The notes beneath the pieces were generated by a model, which was not told where the DNA came from, did no database searches, and saw only the letters and a program-made list of their open reading frames with translations. Positions 1 through 8,777 of a stretch of 50,671 nucleotides of DNA are shown here, one piece after another. Source of the stretch: a virus; the IMG/VR virus record IMGVR_UViG_3300034096_000665, positions 1-50,671 of that record. One strand, given 5' to 3'. Made by a program: the position numbers and the translations under genes. How positions within the stretch are numbered: the stretch's first letter is position 1; the number at the start of each line of letters is the position of its first letter.

Positions 1-8
1 AAAACATT

Positions 9-1031
9 ATGAATTCATGTATAAAATGTGGTTGTCAAGAAGCTTTTCCTTCTTTACCACCTTGTCCAGTTCCAGCAGCTTGTCCTAATCCACAACCGTG
101 TGAAGAAGTATTTGATGCACAATGTATTGTATTTACTTTACCTGATATAGAATGTGGTAATGATGTAGTTGTAGCACAAGATAGTACAACAGCTGAAGCT
201 ATTTCAAGTATAGTAGATTATTTCTGTGGTAAAATTACTACCATTAATACATCTTTATTAATAATAAATGAACATTTAGCAACTATTGATGAAGAAATAA
301 TTACTATCAACAATGCTTTATCAGGAACAGTTTTATCTGTAACAGGTTTAGATACAGATAATACAGATCCTCAAAATCCTATTGTTAAAATTTCAGTAGA
401 TGGTACAACTATTACTGGTCTTGGTACACCAGCTAGTCCACTTGTTGCGACTGGTGGAGGTGGAGGAAGTATTAGTGGTTCGGGTACTACTAATTATATA
501 CCACGTTGGACACCAAACGGTACTACATTAGGTGATAGTTTGATTAGAGATAATGGTACTAGTATTGCAGTGGGTGCAGCTCCTGTAGCAAATTATAGAT
601 TTTATATTGAGACATCTACACAATTATATGGTTTGTATGCTAAAACAAGTTTAGCAGGTACAGGTAATCAGATAGGTATATTAGGTACGTCAGATGGTGC
701 AAGTACTGGAGGTATAAATGCGGGAGTAGTTGGTACTGCATCAGGAAACTCAAACATAAATGTTGGAGGTAGTTTTTCTGCAGTCTCAGCAACAGTTGGT
801 GCCAATATTGGTATTCAAACTCAAGTTCAATCTGGTGCTAGTAACTATGGTGCACAGTTAAGAGATGGTACAGAAGGTATTGGAAAAATGCTTGCTTCAG
901 TAACAGCAACAGGTCATTCCAATTGGAGTAAAGTTACTTCAAGTTATACTACTGGTGCATCAGGTTCTTTTACAAGTGTTGATGGTAAAACGATCACTGT
1001 AACAAATGGATTAATAACTAGTATAGTTTAA
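9..1031 (+). CDS. Phage fibre protein with Cys-rich N-terminal anchor
   Basis: Probable virion fibre (head or tail fibre, host adhesion). The first 50 residues are full of Cys and Pro (C4, C7, C9, C19, C25, C31, C39, C49), a type of anchor seen on fibres of Bacteroidota phages. Residues 60-105 look helical or coiled. A Gly/Thr/Ser-rich beta region follows, including GGGGGSISGSGTTNY near 150-164 and the phrase NYIPRWTPNGTTLGDS, typical of repetitive trimeric fibre shafts. The C-terminus, TVTNGLITSIV, is also a common fibre ending. There is no visible enzymatic domain or intramolecular chaperone. The start is ATG at 9; anything upstream lies outside the window. A strong terminator follows. The fibre role is inferred from composition and position just before the tail genes; head versus tail fibre cannot be decided. 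Confidence 0.65.
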   Translation: MNSCIKCGCQEAFPSLPPCPVPAACPNPQPCEEVFDAQCIVFTLPDIECGNDVVVAQDSTTAEAISSIVDYFCGKITTINTSLLIINEHLATIDEEIITINNALSGTVLSVTGLDTDNTDPQNPIVKISVDGTTITGLGTPASPLVATGGGGGSISGSGTTNYIPRWTPNGTTLGDSLIRDNGTSIAVGAAPVANYRFYIETSTQLYGLYAKTSLAGTGNQIGILGTSDGASTGGINAGVVGTASGNSNINVGGSFSAVSATVGANIGIQTQVQSGASNYGAQLRDGTEGIGKMLASVTATGHSNWSKVTSSYTTGASGSFTSVDGKTITVTNGLITSIV

Positions 1032-1045
1032 AAATATGTCGCAGT

Positions 1046-1107
1046 TTGTTGGTTTCTGTGGCTAACAACAAGACCCCGGTATGTGCTCATTACCGGGGTT
1101 ATTTTTT
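1046..1107 (+). terminator. Rho-independent terminator after the fibre gene, with an extra hairpin
   Basis: A perfect 9-bp stem, ACCCCGGTA (1073-1081) with TACCGGGGT (1091-1099), has a 9-nt loop and is followed by TATTTTTT (1100-1107). Just upstream is a weaker 7-bp hairpin, TTGTTGG (1046-1052) with CTAACAA (1062-1068), with one G.U pair. This is one of the few GC-rich stretches in the window and clearly ends the fibre transcript. Confidence 0.9.
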
Positions 1108-1155
1108 ATATATGAGTTATAAGTGCTATATTTGTTTTGACTTGTATTCTTTTAT

Positions 1156-1190
1156 AAGTCTGAAAATTTTAGTATATTAATATATAGGAT
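1156..1190 (+). promoter_or_regulatory. Candidate phage promoter, copy 1 of a three-copy motif
   Basis: The gap after the terminator contains AAAATTTT (1163-1170) and TATATT (1173-1178), then an AT-rich leader up to the ATG at 1191. The same pair of blocks, 9-10 nt apart, recurs before the genes starting at 11888 and 16768. Because a terminator closes the fibre unit just upstream, a new promoter is expected here. No experimental support is available. Confidence 0.5.
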
Positions 1191-1778
1191 ATGGAAAGTA
1201 GAGTATTTAAAAGACCTGATGTAAAAGGTAAAAGATTTAGACCTGAAGTTCATCACATTATGAATCCAAAGTTTTTTAATGCATTTAGAGAAAAGCATAA
1301 AAGATTTAGTGATATAAGTAATGAAGATCTAAGAAAAATATGTAATGCTTTTCATACTGCTTTTTGGGAAACTGTTATTGATGTAAGAGACGGTGTAGAG
1401 TTACCAGAAAACATAGGACATATATTTATTGGTACATGTCAAACAAGTAAAAAGAAAAATATTGACTTTGCCAAATCAAGCAAGTATGGTGTAATTGTTA
1501 CAAACAATAACTGGGACACTGATGGTAAATTAGCAAAAATATTTTATACTACTTTACAAAATAAGTATAGGTTCACTAATAGAGAGTGTTGGGCATTTAA
1601 TGCATGCAGAACTTTTAAAAGAAGTGTAGCAAAAACGTATTCAACAAATTGGCCAATTTATATACAGGTTGATCCAATGAAAAAAATACGTAAGATGTTT
1701 GAATCAACTGTTATGAAAAGTTATGCTAAACAAAGAGATGATTTAAAATTAAAAACATATAATGAATTTGACATATGA
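1191..1778 (+). CDS. Conserved structural-module protein, function unknown
   Basis: A 195-aa basic protein that opens the tail operon, directly before the two ring proteins, and overlaps the next gene by 4 nt (ATGA). I do not recognise a firm family. The stretch from about residue 60 to 100 (an AFWETVIDV helix, then GVELPENIGHIFIG and a basic segment) has a helix plus beta pattern that loosely resembles the arm-forming half of HU/IHF proteins. crAss-like phages are reported to encode IHF-like proteins in this module, but the match is only by eye. The second half is rich in Lys, Arg, Trp and Tyr, which suggests nucleic-acid or protein-surface contact. The candidate promoter lies just upstream. 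A head-tail joining or DNA-binding role is possible but unproven. Confidence 0.5.
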   Translation: MESRVFKRPDVKGKRFRPEVHHIMNPKFFNAFREKHKRFSDISNEDLRKICNAFHTAFWETVIDVRDGVELPENIGHIFIGTCQTSKKKNIDFAKSSKYGVIVTNNNWDTDGKLAKIFYTTLQNKYRFTNRECWAFNACRTFKRSVAKTYSTNWPIYIQVDPMKKIRKMFESTVMKSYAKQRDDLKLKTYNEFDI

Positions 1779-2446
1779 CAACTATAGGTGAAGCAATATC
1801 AAGAGTAAGAAATGCTCTTAAAGCAGTTAAGGAGGATCCATTCTTAACTGATAGAACAATATATTTTGCAATATCAAAATATGGTAAAGCACTATTAAAG
1901 AGAGAGGATAATCAAAACAGGTTAATGAAAATCAGTTCTATCTTTTCTACATTGACATATGTTGAGTTAATTGATGTAGATAAAGTTGAAGCAGGTTGTG
2001 TAGGTATTACTTCAGGTTGTACTATTAAAAGAACTAAAGAGAGATTACCTAAATTCTTTGATGGACTTAATGGACCTCTTATACGTACTGTATCTTCATT
2101 AGATACATCAGTTGAATTATTCAGAACTGATCCAGGTACGTATTCATCAATGACTAAAGTATCTAGTTTTAAATATAATACTAGAAAATATTTCTGGTAT
2201 CTTGACGGTTATTTATACATGCCAAATGTACAGTGGGAAGCAATTAAAGTTGAAGGTGTATTTGAAGATAATATATCAGGATTTACCTGTGATACTACAG
2301 ATGAATGCAAGTTTAGAAATGATGATCAATTACCTTTTCCAGATTATTTATTTGGTGAGATTGAACAATATGTATTAAAAGAATTAACAATGACTATTAG
2401 TGTACCAAGTAATGGACCAGATGATAGTCAAAACTCATTAAGATAA
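1775..2446 (+). CDS. Tail ring / tail-tubular protein (crAss-like)
   Basis: A 223-aa protein between the 195-aa protein and a second ring-like protein, with a 4-nt overlap upstream and TAATG stop/start coupling downstream. The N-terminus is helical (IGEAISRVRNALKAVKEDPF, then TDRTIYFAISKYGKALLKRE), the middle is beta-rich, and the end has PFPDYLFGEIEQYVLKELTM followed by a polar tail with SVPSNGPDD. This helix, beta, helix arrangement with a PDYLF..IEQ..LKEL segment fits the connector or tail-tubular proteins stacked below the portal in crAss-like phages. It has four Cys residues. The assignment rests on gene order and overall pattern. Which ring of the phi-crAss001 tail it corresponds to cannot be told from sequence alone. 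Confidence 0.55.
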   Translation: MTTIGEAISRVRNALKAVKEDPFLTDRTIYFAISKYGKALLKREDNQNRLMKISSIFSTLTYVELIDVDKVEAGCVGITSGCTIKRTKERLPKFFDGLNGPLIRTVSSLDTSVELFRTDPGTYSSMTKVSSFKYNTRKYFWYLDGYLYMPNVQWEAIKVEGVFEDNISGFTCDTTDECKFRNDDQLPFPDYLFGEIEQYVLKELTMTISVPSNGPDDSQNSLR

Positions 2447-3465
2447 TGGACTTTAACTATACACTCAAGTTTAGAACATTTGACCAGTTACTGGAAGATG
2501 TTACAATTGATTTAAACACATATGCTCTTGAAAATATGATAGAGCCTCAACAACTTATTAAAGTTGCTAAGAGAGTCACATATGACTTAGGGTTAAGAAT
2601 CAATATGACTAAAGAAATTATTCTAGAGGTAGAGCATCATAAGGTTAAATTACCTGATGATTTCTACACTATGAACTTTGGCTCTATATGTGGCAGCTTT
2701 CAAGAACACGTAGGATACCAACATGGTGGTACAACTATAGTAGAAGTACCATATACTGAAGTACCAAGTACTGTTGATGTATGTGCGGCACCTACAGTTA
2801 ACTGTTCTACATGTAATGCTAATCCATGTAATCATACAGCAGCTTGTCAAGGTCATGTACCTGATTGTTCATCAACAGTTATAGTACCGGGATACGATCC
2901 TGTTAATCCTTATGGTGATACATGTATTAGACCAAGAGTGTTTTCTAACTGTAAAGGTGAAAAGTTTGAGTTAATACAATTGTTACCTTCAGGTACTACA
3001 AGAGTTTATGATGCTTTAATTCCATTAAGATTCAGAGCGTCACAAGATATAGAATGTGATTGTCCAAATCTTTACTTAAATACACCAAATACAGCTTGGC
3101 TTAAAGATGGATTTTTACATACTACATTTGAATGCGGTAAAGTATATCTTAACTATCAAGGAGCACTAGAAGATGAATCTGGCAACTTATTAGTTCCAGA
3201 TCATGATGAGATTAATGAATACTATGAGTATGCAATGAAGCAAAGAATATTTGAAAACTTGTATCTTAATGGTGAGGATGTTGTACAAAAATTACAGCTT
3301 ATAGAACAAAGACTTAAAGCAGCAAGGAATTATGCATTATCAATTGTAAATACTCCAAACTTCTCAGAGATGAAAGGTTTATGGATGGCTAACAGAAGAG
3401 CACAGTATGCTAAGTACTATGACATGTTCAAAAGTTTCAATTACAATAGTATGAGAATACTATAA
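2446..3465 (+). CDS. Tail ring / tail-tubular protein with Cys-rich insertion
   Basis: A 339-aa protein translationally coupled to the previous ring protein (TAATG). The N-terminal half has FDQLLEDVTIDLNTYALENM, then a helix and KLPDDFYTMNFGSICG, a pattern seen in crAss-like tail ring proteins. Residues 105-145 form an insertion with six closely spaced Cys (C113, C120, C123, C128, C134, C141, including CSTC), which may bind a metal or form disulfides on the tail surface. The C-terminal third is helical (YEYAMKQRIFENLYLNG and onward). It lies 11 nt before the muzzle gene. A structural role in the tail is likely; the precise ring number is unknown. Confidence 0.55.
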   Translation: MDFNYTLKFRTFDQLLEDVTIDLNTYALENMIEPQQLIKVAKRVTYDLGLRINMTKEIILEVEHHKVKLPDDFYTMNFGSICGSFQEHVGYQHGGTTIVEVPYTEVPSTVDVCAAPTVNCSTCNANPCNHTAACQGHVPDCSSTVIVPGYDPVNPYGDTCIRPRVFSNCKGEKFELIQLLPSGTTRVYDALIPLRFRASQDIECDCPNLYLNTPNTAWLKDGFLHTTFECGKVYLNYQGALEDESGNLLVPDHDEINEYYEYAMKQRIFENLYLNGEDVVQKLQLIEQRLKAARNYALSIVNTPNFSEMKGLWMANRRAQYAKYYDMFKSFNYNSMRIL

Positions 3466-3476
3466 CACTTTATATT

Positions 3477-6400
3477 ATGGCAAAAAAAGGTATACAAAAT
3501 ACAAGTCAAAATAAAACAAATACTTTTGTAAAAGGTTTAAATAAAGATTCAGATCCTACATTCATTGCTGAAGGTATGTGGACACACGCGCGTAATGCTG
3601 TGAATAATACTAAAGAAGGTGGATTAGGTACTTTATCAAATGAAACATCAAATACATATTGTATAGAAGCAGGTGCAACATTACCTGGTAAAAAGTATAT
3701 TATTGGTACGGTTCATTTATATGCTGATAAATATATTTTATTTACAGTAGCTTATCCGGCTACAGGAGTAGGTTCACCTACAGGACATGAGATAGGATTA
3801 TTTGAAGAAGATACTTGTAAGTATAGAATTATAGTACAAGATGCTTGTTTAAATTTTGATAAAAGATATCTAATTACAGGTGCATCAAGAGAGAAAGAAG
3901 ATTGCTCTTGGGCAGTATATTTTGCTGATGGAAATAATCCAGACAGATATTTAAACATTGGTGATGATGCACTATGGCCAGGATCAGATTATATATGGAT
4001 TGGTAATAACACATATAGTAATGGTACATCAGCTACATTACAATGGCCAGGTGTAGCATGGAATCAAAATTGTCAAACAGTTAATAATTGTACAATATGC
4101 ACTGACTTAACTACTTTAAATTGTGAAGACATAAGGCTTGCGCGTTTAATGCAAACACCAACACTTCAAGTTAAATCTGGAGTTGGTGGAGGAGTATTAA
4201 GAAATGGTTCTTACTTTGCAGTAATTGCATATACTATTAGAGGTCAGAAAGTTACAGATTATTTTTCACCAAGTAATACACAACCCTTATGGAATGTTGA
4301 TGATGTTTCAAGCTGTATTGATATACTTATTACAGCTGACTCAGTTCATTTTGATGAATTTGAATTAGTAGTAGTACAAATTATTAATCAAGGTGCAGTA
4401 GCAAAAAGAATTGGTTTATACTCAACTAAAACATCAGTTGTTCACTTAGATCAAATTAAAGATGATTTAATAACTATTCCAATTGAGCAAATACCTTTAA
4501 GAGGACCTGTGTATGAAACATCAGATCAAATTACTGAGGTTAATAACTATTTATTAAGAATAGCTCCTAGGTCTAAGTTTGATTTTAACTACCAACCTTT
4601 AGCTAATCAAATACAAGCAGAATGGGTGTCAGTAGAGTATCCTGCTGATTACTATGTACAAGGGGGAAGTAATACAAGTTACTTAAGAGATGAAGTATAT
4701 TCTTTCTTTATCAGATGGATATATAATACAGGGGATAAATCTGCATCATATCATATACCAGGTAGAGTAGCTGTAGGAGATGAATTATTACCATCAACAA
4801 GTGTTAACGCAATAGATTCAGATGACAGAGTTTTTGAAGTAACAAATACTGCATCAGTAAATCCGGGATTTGGAACTTTACCAGATGGTGGTATCATCAA
4901 AGCTCAAGGACCTATGGCTTACTGGGAATCAACAGAAAAGTATCCTGATAATAAAGATGAAGTATGGAATGCATCTTCTCATTGTTGGACAGGTGTACCT
5001 AAAGATTCAAATGGAAATCCAATTCCTAGTCCATCATATGATTTATGTGGTTTACCTATAAGACATCATAAGTTTCCTGATAATATCACAGGAGGGTCTA
5101 ATTTAACTAATCACTATGCAAATGGTGGTCAAGCTATTAGATTAATGGGTGTTACTTTTAAAAATATTATATTACCAAAAGATAATGATGGTATTGATAT
5201 ACCAGGTATAGTAGGATATGAAATACTAAGAGGTTCTAGAGAAGGTAATAGAAGTATTATTGCTAAAGGTATGCTTAATAATATGCGTACTTATAAGATT
5301 ACAGGAAATAATGCAGCAGGTAGAATTGGATTATATCCTAACTATCCTTTTAATACTATTACACCTTTGTCATCATCGTTAGGCGGAGCTGTAACTGGTT
5401 ACAATGATCCATATATAAAATTAACAGATGGTACTTTTCCATTTACTAAAATTATAAATCAAGATGTACCATTTAACATGATGACGTTTCATTCTCCTGA
5501 TACTAATTTTAGAAATCCATTTTTATCTGTTACTGAATTAAAACTATATGGTTCACTATCTGGTACTTCAACGCAATTTTTTCAAGAACCAGATCAGCAT
5601 CCTAAGTTTAAATTACTAGCAGATTTTATACTTACAATAGCACTTGTGGCCGGTGTAATTGAAATGGCAATTCAAAATGGTGGTAAATGGACCATTCAAC
5701 AAAATGGACCAACTGCAGCAACAGGCGGTGGAGATATTAGTGCTACAGCTGCACGTGTAGCTGCTGGTGTTTTTCAAGGAGCACAATTAGCATATGATGC
5801 AAGTTTACAAGCTTATTTTGGTCTTGGAGGCTATCTTGCTGACTCCATGGTTCCATTTTTTGATCCTTTCTTATTTACACCACCTCCAGGAATTCAAGGA
5901 ACTTATGACGCAGCAACTGTTGTAGCTGCATCAGCAGGTGCTATATCTCCTGTAGGAAATACATATATAAAAGAAATTGCTAAATATCAATATGGAGGTA
6001 TTTTTGGTGCATCAAGTTTTTTACAACAATCAATTTTTTATTTTGCGGATGGTGCAAATACTGCAATAAGACTTGCTTATACTTTAATACCTTATAGACA
6101 ATATGCTTTACAATCTATAGCAGAAGGTTTTTATAATAACTTTAATGCTCCTGATTTATCTCAAATACAAAGATTTAGTATTGATGATAGTTTTTACTTA
6201 AAAAATAATATTCAAAATGTTAAATCTTTCAGTGGTAAAAACTATGTGATTAATAATCTTAAAAGACAAACAAGTGTTACATTAAGAACAACAAATAAAA
6301 ATGTAATTAATCCATCTACAGGAACACATGATGTTGGGCCAGCTGAAATAACAGGACCTATTGCAGATAAATCCTTAGTAACTTTAGGTACTGCAATACA

Positions 6401-8777
6401 AGCTGGTATTGGACTTCCAGTAGATATGGTTGATAATAAAACTAATACATTCAGATTACCTATTAGTAGTCACTATGGAGGTATAAAAGTAAGATTGAGA
6501 AATCAATATGGTCAACTTGATTCTATTAAACAAATACCAATTACTCCATCAGAACAAAAGTTAAACTACAATGGTGAGAACATACCTCAACAACAATCTA
6601 GTTTTTGGTGTACTATTGCTACTCCATCAGGAACAAGAGCTATTCAAGTTTTTATAAATGCTATTTCTCAAACTCCAGTATTCTTTGGTGGTGATACATA
6701 TGTAAACAGATATACTGAAAAGAATAACATGTTCTTTTTTTATGATTGGTTATATGGTCAACCAGATGGATATGAATATAACTACATTTTAAGACATATG
6801 ATTGCTGAACCAAGATTTTGGGTTAATAGTCAAACTTATGATGTAGGTGAAGCAACACCAACTTCAGTTGCAGATTTAATTTCACCACCTCCAGGTACAG
6901 GTTTATTTCCAACTGATTATTATAATTTAGATTATTATATAAATAGTAGTAGAAAATATAATTATGCAACTGATACACCAGACAATGATCCTCCTAATCC
7001 AGATACATATCCTGGAATATTCAGTGCTAAGAATTCATACTTTTATTTAGCTAACTCATCAGTAAGAGATTTCTTTGTTGAGTCAGATGTATTAGTGGAT
7101 TTTAGACAACCTGGTACTGCAGTATGGGAACAACATTATGATAATAATACCTATACTAATTTACCAGCAATGTTTAATATGAATCCTGAAACTATTACTA
7201 AAGGAAACTATTATGCATATGACTATTCATTAAGTATATCAAAAGTATTTACTCAATACTTTTCACAAGGTAACTTACAATCAAGATACTATAATCCAAC
7301 AGTGTCTCAGTTATGTTATACATATTATCCTGATAGAGTAGTATATTCTTTACCACAACAAAATGAATCAGCTAAAGATGCTTGGTTTGTATACTTGGTA
7401 AATAACTATAAAGACTTTAAAAACAGAATTACTAGTATAAAAGCATATGCTAAAACTGGTATGTTTATTACATTCCAGAATGCCAGTCCTTTAGTTTATC
7501 AAGGTGTTGATACTCTTGAAACAGATTTAGGCACTAAGCTTACTATAGGTGATGGTGGTTTATTTTCTAATCCTCCTCAGAATGTAACAATCTCTGATGT
7601 TGAGTATGAATATGGTTCATCACAAAATAAGTTTGGGGTAATTGCTACTCCTGCAGGAATGTATTATATATCTCAGAATCAAGGAAGAGTATTTGCATTT
7701 GAAGGTGGTCTTAAAGAAGTATCTCAACAAGGTATGAAATGGTGGTTTAGTTTATTCTTACCATATAAACTTACTGAAGACTTTCCTGATTATCCACATA
7801 CAGATAATCCTGTTGCTGGTATTGGTACACAAGCAGTGTATGATAATTACAATGGTGTAATATATTTCTGTAAAAAAGATTATCAATTAAGAAAAGATTT
7901 ACCAGCAAATACTAGAGTAGAGTATATTAGATATGGAGACTACTTCTTAGTTAATGGAGTTACTAAATTAGAATTAGGTGATCCATTAATATTTGAAAAT
8001 GCTTCATGGACAAATAGTTATGACCCAAAAAGTAATTTTTGGATTTCACATCATGACTGGCATCCGGATTTTGTGTTACCAGCAAGACAATTCTTTATGA
8101 CAACTAAAGGAGGTAAACTATGGAAACACAATGTATCATGTAGTAGTTACTGTAACTTCTATGGAATTCAATATCCATTTGAGGTTGAGATACCATTAAT
8201 AACGGGACAAACAATTACTACTCTTAAATCTATGGAGTATTTACTTGAATGTTATAAGAATAGTACATTTAACTGTGTTGATCAATTCCATGTTCTTGAT
8301 TTCAATTTTGATAAAGCTGTAGTATATAACTCAGAACAAGTATCAGGATATTTAAACCTTAATATATTCCCTAAGAATAATATTACATTGGCAGATACAT
8401 ATCCTAAAATTAATCCAGGTTCTATTGACATATTATTTGCTAAAGAGGAAAACAAATATAGATTTAATCAGTTCTGGGATATTACAAAAGATAGAGGAGA
8501 ATTCCCAATAGGTTCTAATTATCCTCCTACTGGACCACTAGTTCCAGGTACTACTGTTCTTGCTGGAAACTACAATCAAGAAGTAATATGGAATACACAG
8601 TCTAATGGTTATATTAAAACATTAAACTCAACAAATTTAGATTATAACAAGACTCAACTTGAAAGAAAAAAATTCAGACACTATTTAAATTTCTTATATT
8701 TGAGCAAAGCAGATTCTAGAGATGTAAACATGATAGTTAAAATTAGTAATAGTAAAAATCAAATATCACTCAGATAA
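3477..8777 (+). CDS. Tail stabilisation / muzzle protein
   Basis: A 1,766-aa tail protein. The N-terminus, FVKGLNKDSDPTFIAEGMW followed by ARNAVNN, GGLGTL and SNETSN, is the signature opening of crAss-like stabilisation (muzzle) proteins: a KG.N.D..P.....G.W..ARN..N segment leading into beta-propeller-like repeats. Most of the protein is beta-rich with many Tyr and Asn residues. A hydrophobic stretch near 715-735 (LLADFILTIALVAGVIEMAI) is followed by an Ala/Gly-rich segment to about 860, which could be an insertion or pore-lining region. A Cys cluster lies at C199, C205, C208 and C216. In phi-crAss001 the equivalent protein closes the distal tail. It follows the ring proteins and shares TAATG coupling with the next gene. 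The family call is confident; the domain boundaries are not. Confidence 0.75.
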   Translation: MAKKGIQNTSQNKTNTFVKGLNKDSDPTFIAEGMWTHARNAVNNTKEGGLGTLSNETSNTYCIEAGATLPGKKYIIGTVHLYADKYILFTVAYPATGVGSPTGHEIGLFEEDTCKYRIIVQDACLNFDKRYLITGASREKEDCSWAVYFADGNNPDRYLNIGDDALWPGSDYIWIGNNTYSNGTSATLQWPGVAWNQNCQTVNNCTICTDLTTLNCEDIRLARLMQTPTLQVKSGVGGGVLRNGSYFAVIAYTIRGQKVTDYFSPSNTQPLWNVDDVSSCIDILITADSVHFDEFELVVVQIINQGAVAKRIGLYSTKTSVVHLDQIKDDLITIPIEQIPLRGPVYETSDQITEVNNYLLRIAPRSKFDFNYQPLANQIQAEWVSVEYPADYYVQGGSNTSYLRDEVYSFFIRWIYNTGDKSASYHIPGRVAVGDELLPSTSVNAIDSDDRVFEVTNTASVNPGFGTLPDGGIIKAQGPMAYWESTEKYPDNKDEVWNASSHCWTGVPKDSNGNPIPSPSYDLCGLPIRHHKFPDNITGGSNLTNHYANGGQAIRLMGVTFKNIILPKDNDGIDIPGIVGYEILRGSREGNRSIIAKGMLNNMRTYKITGNNAAGRIGLYPNYPFNTITPLSSSLGGAVTGYNDPYIKLTDGTFPFTKIINQDVPFNMMTFHSPDTNFRNPFLSVTELKLYGSLSGTSTQFFQEPDQHPKFKLLADFILTIALVAGVIEMAIQNGGKWTIQQNGPTAATGGGDISATAARVAAGVFQGAQLAYDASLQAYFGLGGYLADSMVPFFDPFLFTPPPGIQGTYDAATVVAASAGAISPVGNTYIKEIAKYQYGGIFGASSFLQQSIFYFADGANTAIRLAYTLIPYRQYALQSIAEGFYNNFNAPDLSQIQRFSIDDSFYLKNNIQNVKSFSGKNYVINNLKRQTSVTLRTTNKNVINPSTGTHDVGPAEITGPIADKSLVTLGTAIQAGIGLPVDMVDNKTNTFRLPISSHYGGIKVRLRNQYGQLDSIKQIPITPSEQKLNYNGENIPQQQSSFWCTIATPSGTRAIQVFINAISQTPVFFGGDTYVNRYTEKNNMFFFYDWLYGQPDGYEYNYILRHMIAEPRFWVNSQTYDVGEATPTSVADLISPPPGTGLFPTDYYNLDYYINSSRKYNYATDTPDNDPPNPDTYPGIFSAKNSYFYLANSSVRDFFVESDVLVDFRQPGTAVWEQHYDNNTYTNLPAMFNMNPETITKGNYYAYDYSLSISKVFTQYFSQGNLQSRYYNPTVSQLCYTYYPDRVVYSLPQQNESAKDAWFVYLVNNYKDFKNRITSIKAYAKTGMFITFQNASPLVYQGVDTLETDLGTKLTIGDGGLFSNPPQNVTISDVEYEYGSSQNKFGVIATPAGMYYISQNQGRVFAFEGGLKEVSQQGMKWWFSLFLPYKLTEDFPDYPHTDNPVAGIGTQAVYDNYNGVIYFCKKDYQLRKDLPANTRVEYIRYGDYFLVNGVTKLELGDPLIFENASWTNSYDPKSNFWISHHDWHPDFVLPARQFFMTTKGGKLWKHNVSCSSYCNFYGIQYPFEVEIPLITGQTITTLKSMEYLLECYKNSTFNCVDQFHVLDFNFDKAVVYNSEQVSGYLNLNIFPKNNITLADTYPKINPGSIDILFAKEENKYRFNQFWDITKDRGEFPIGSNYPPTGPLVPGTTVLAGNYNQEVIWNTQSNGYIKTLNSTNLDYNKTQLERKKFRHYLNFLYLSKADSRDVNMIVKISNSKNQISLR

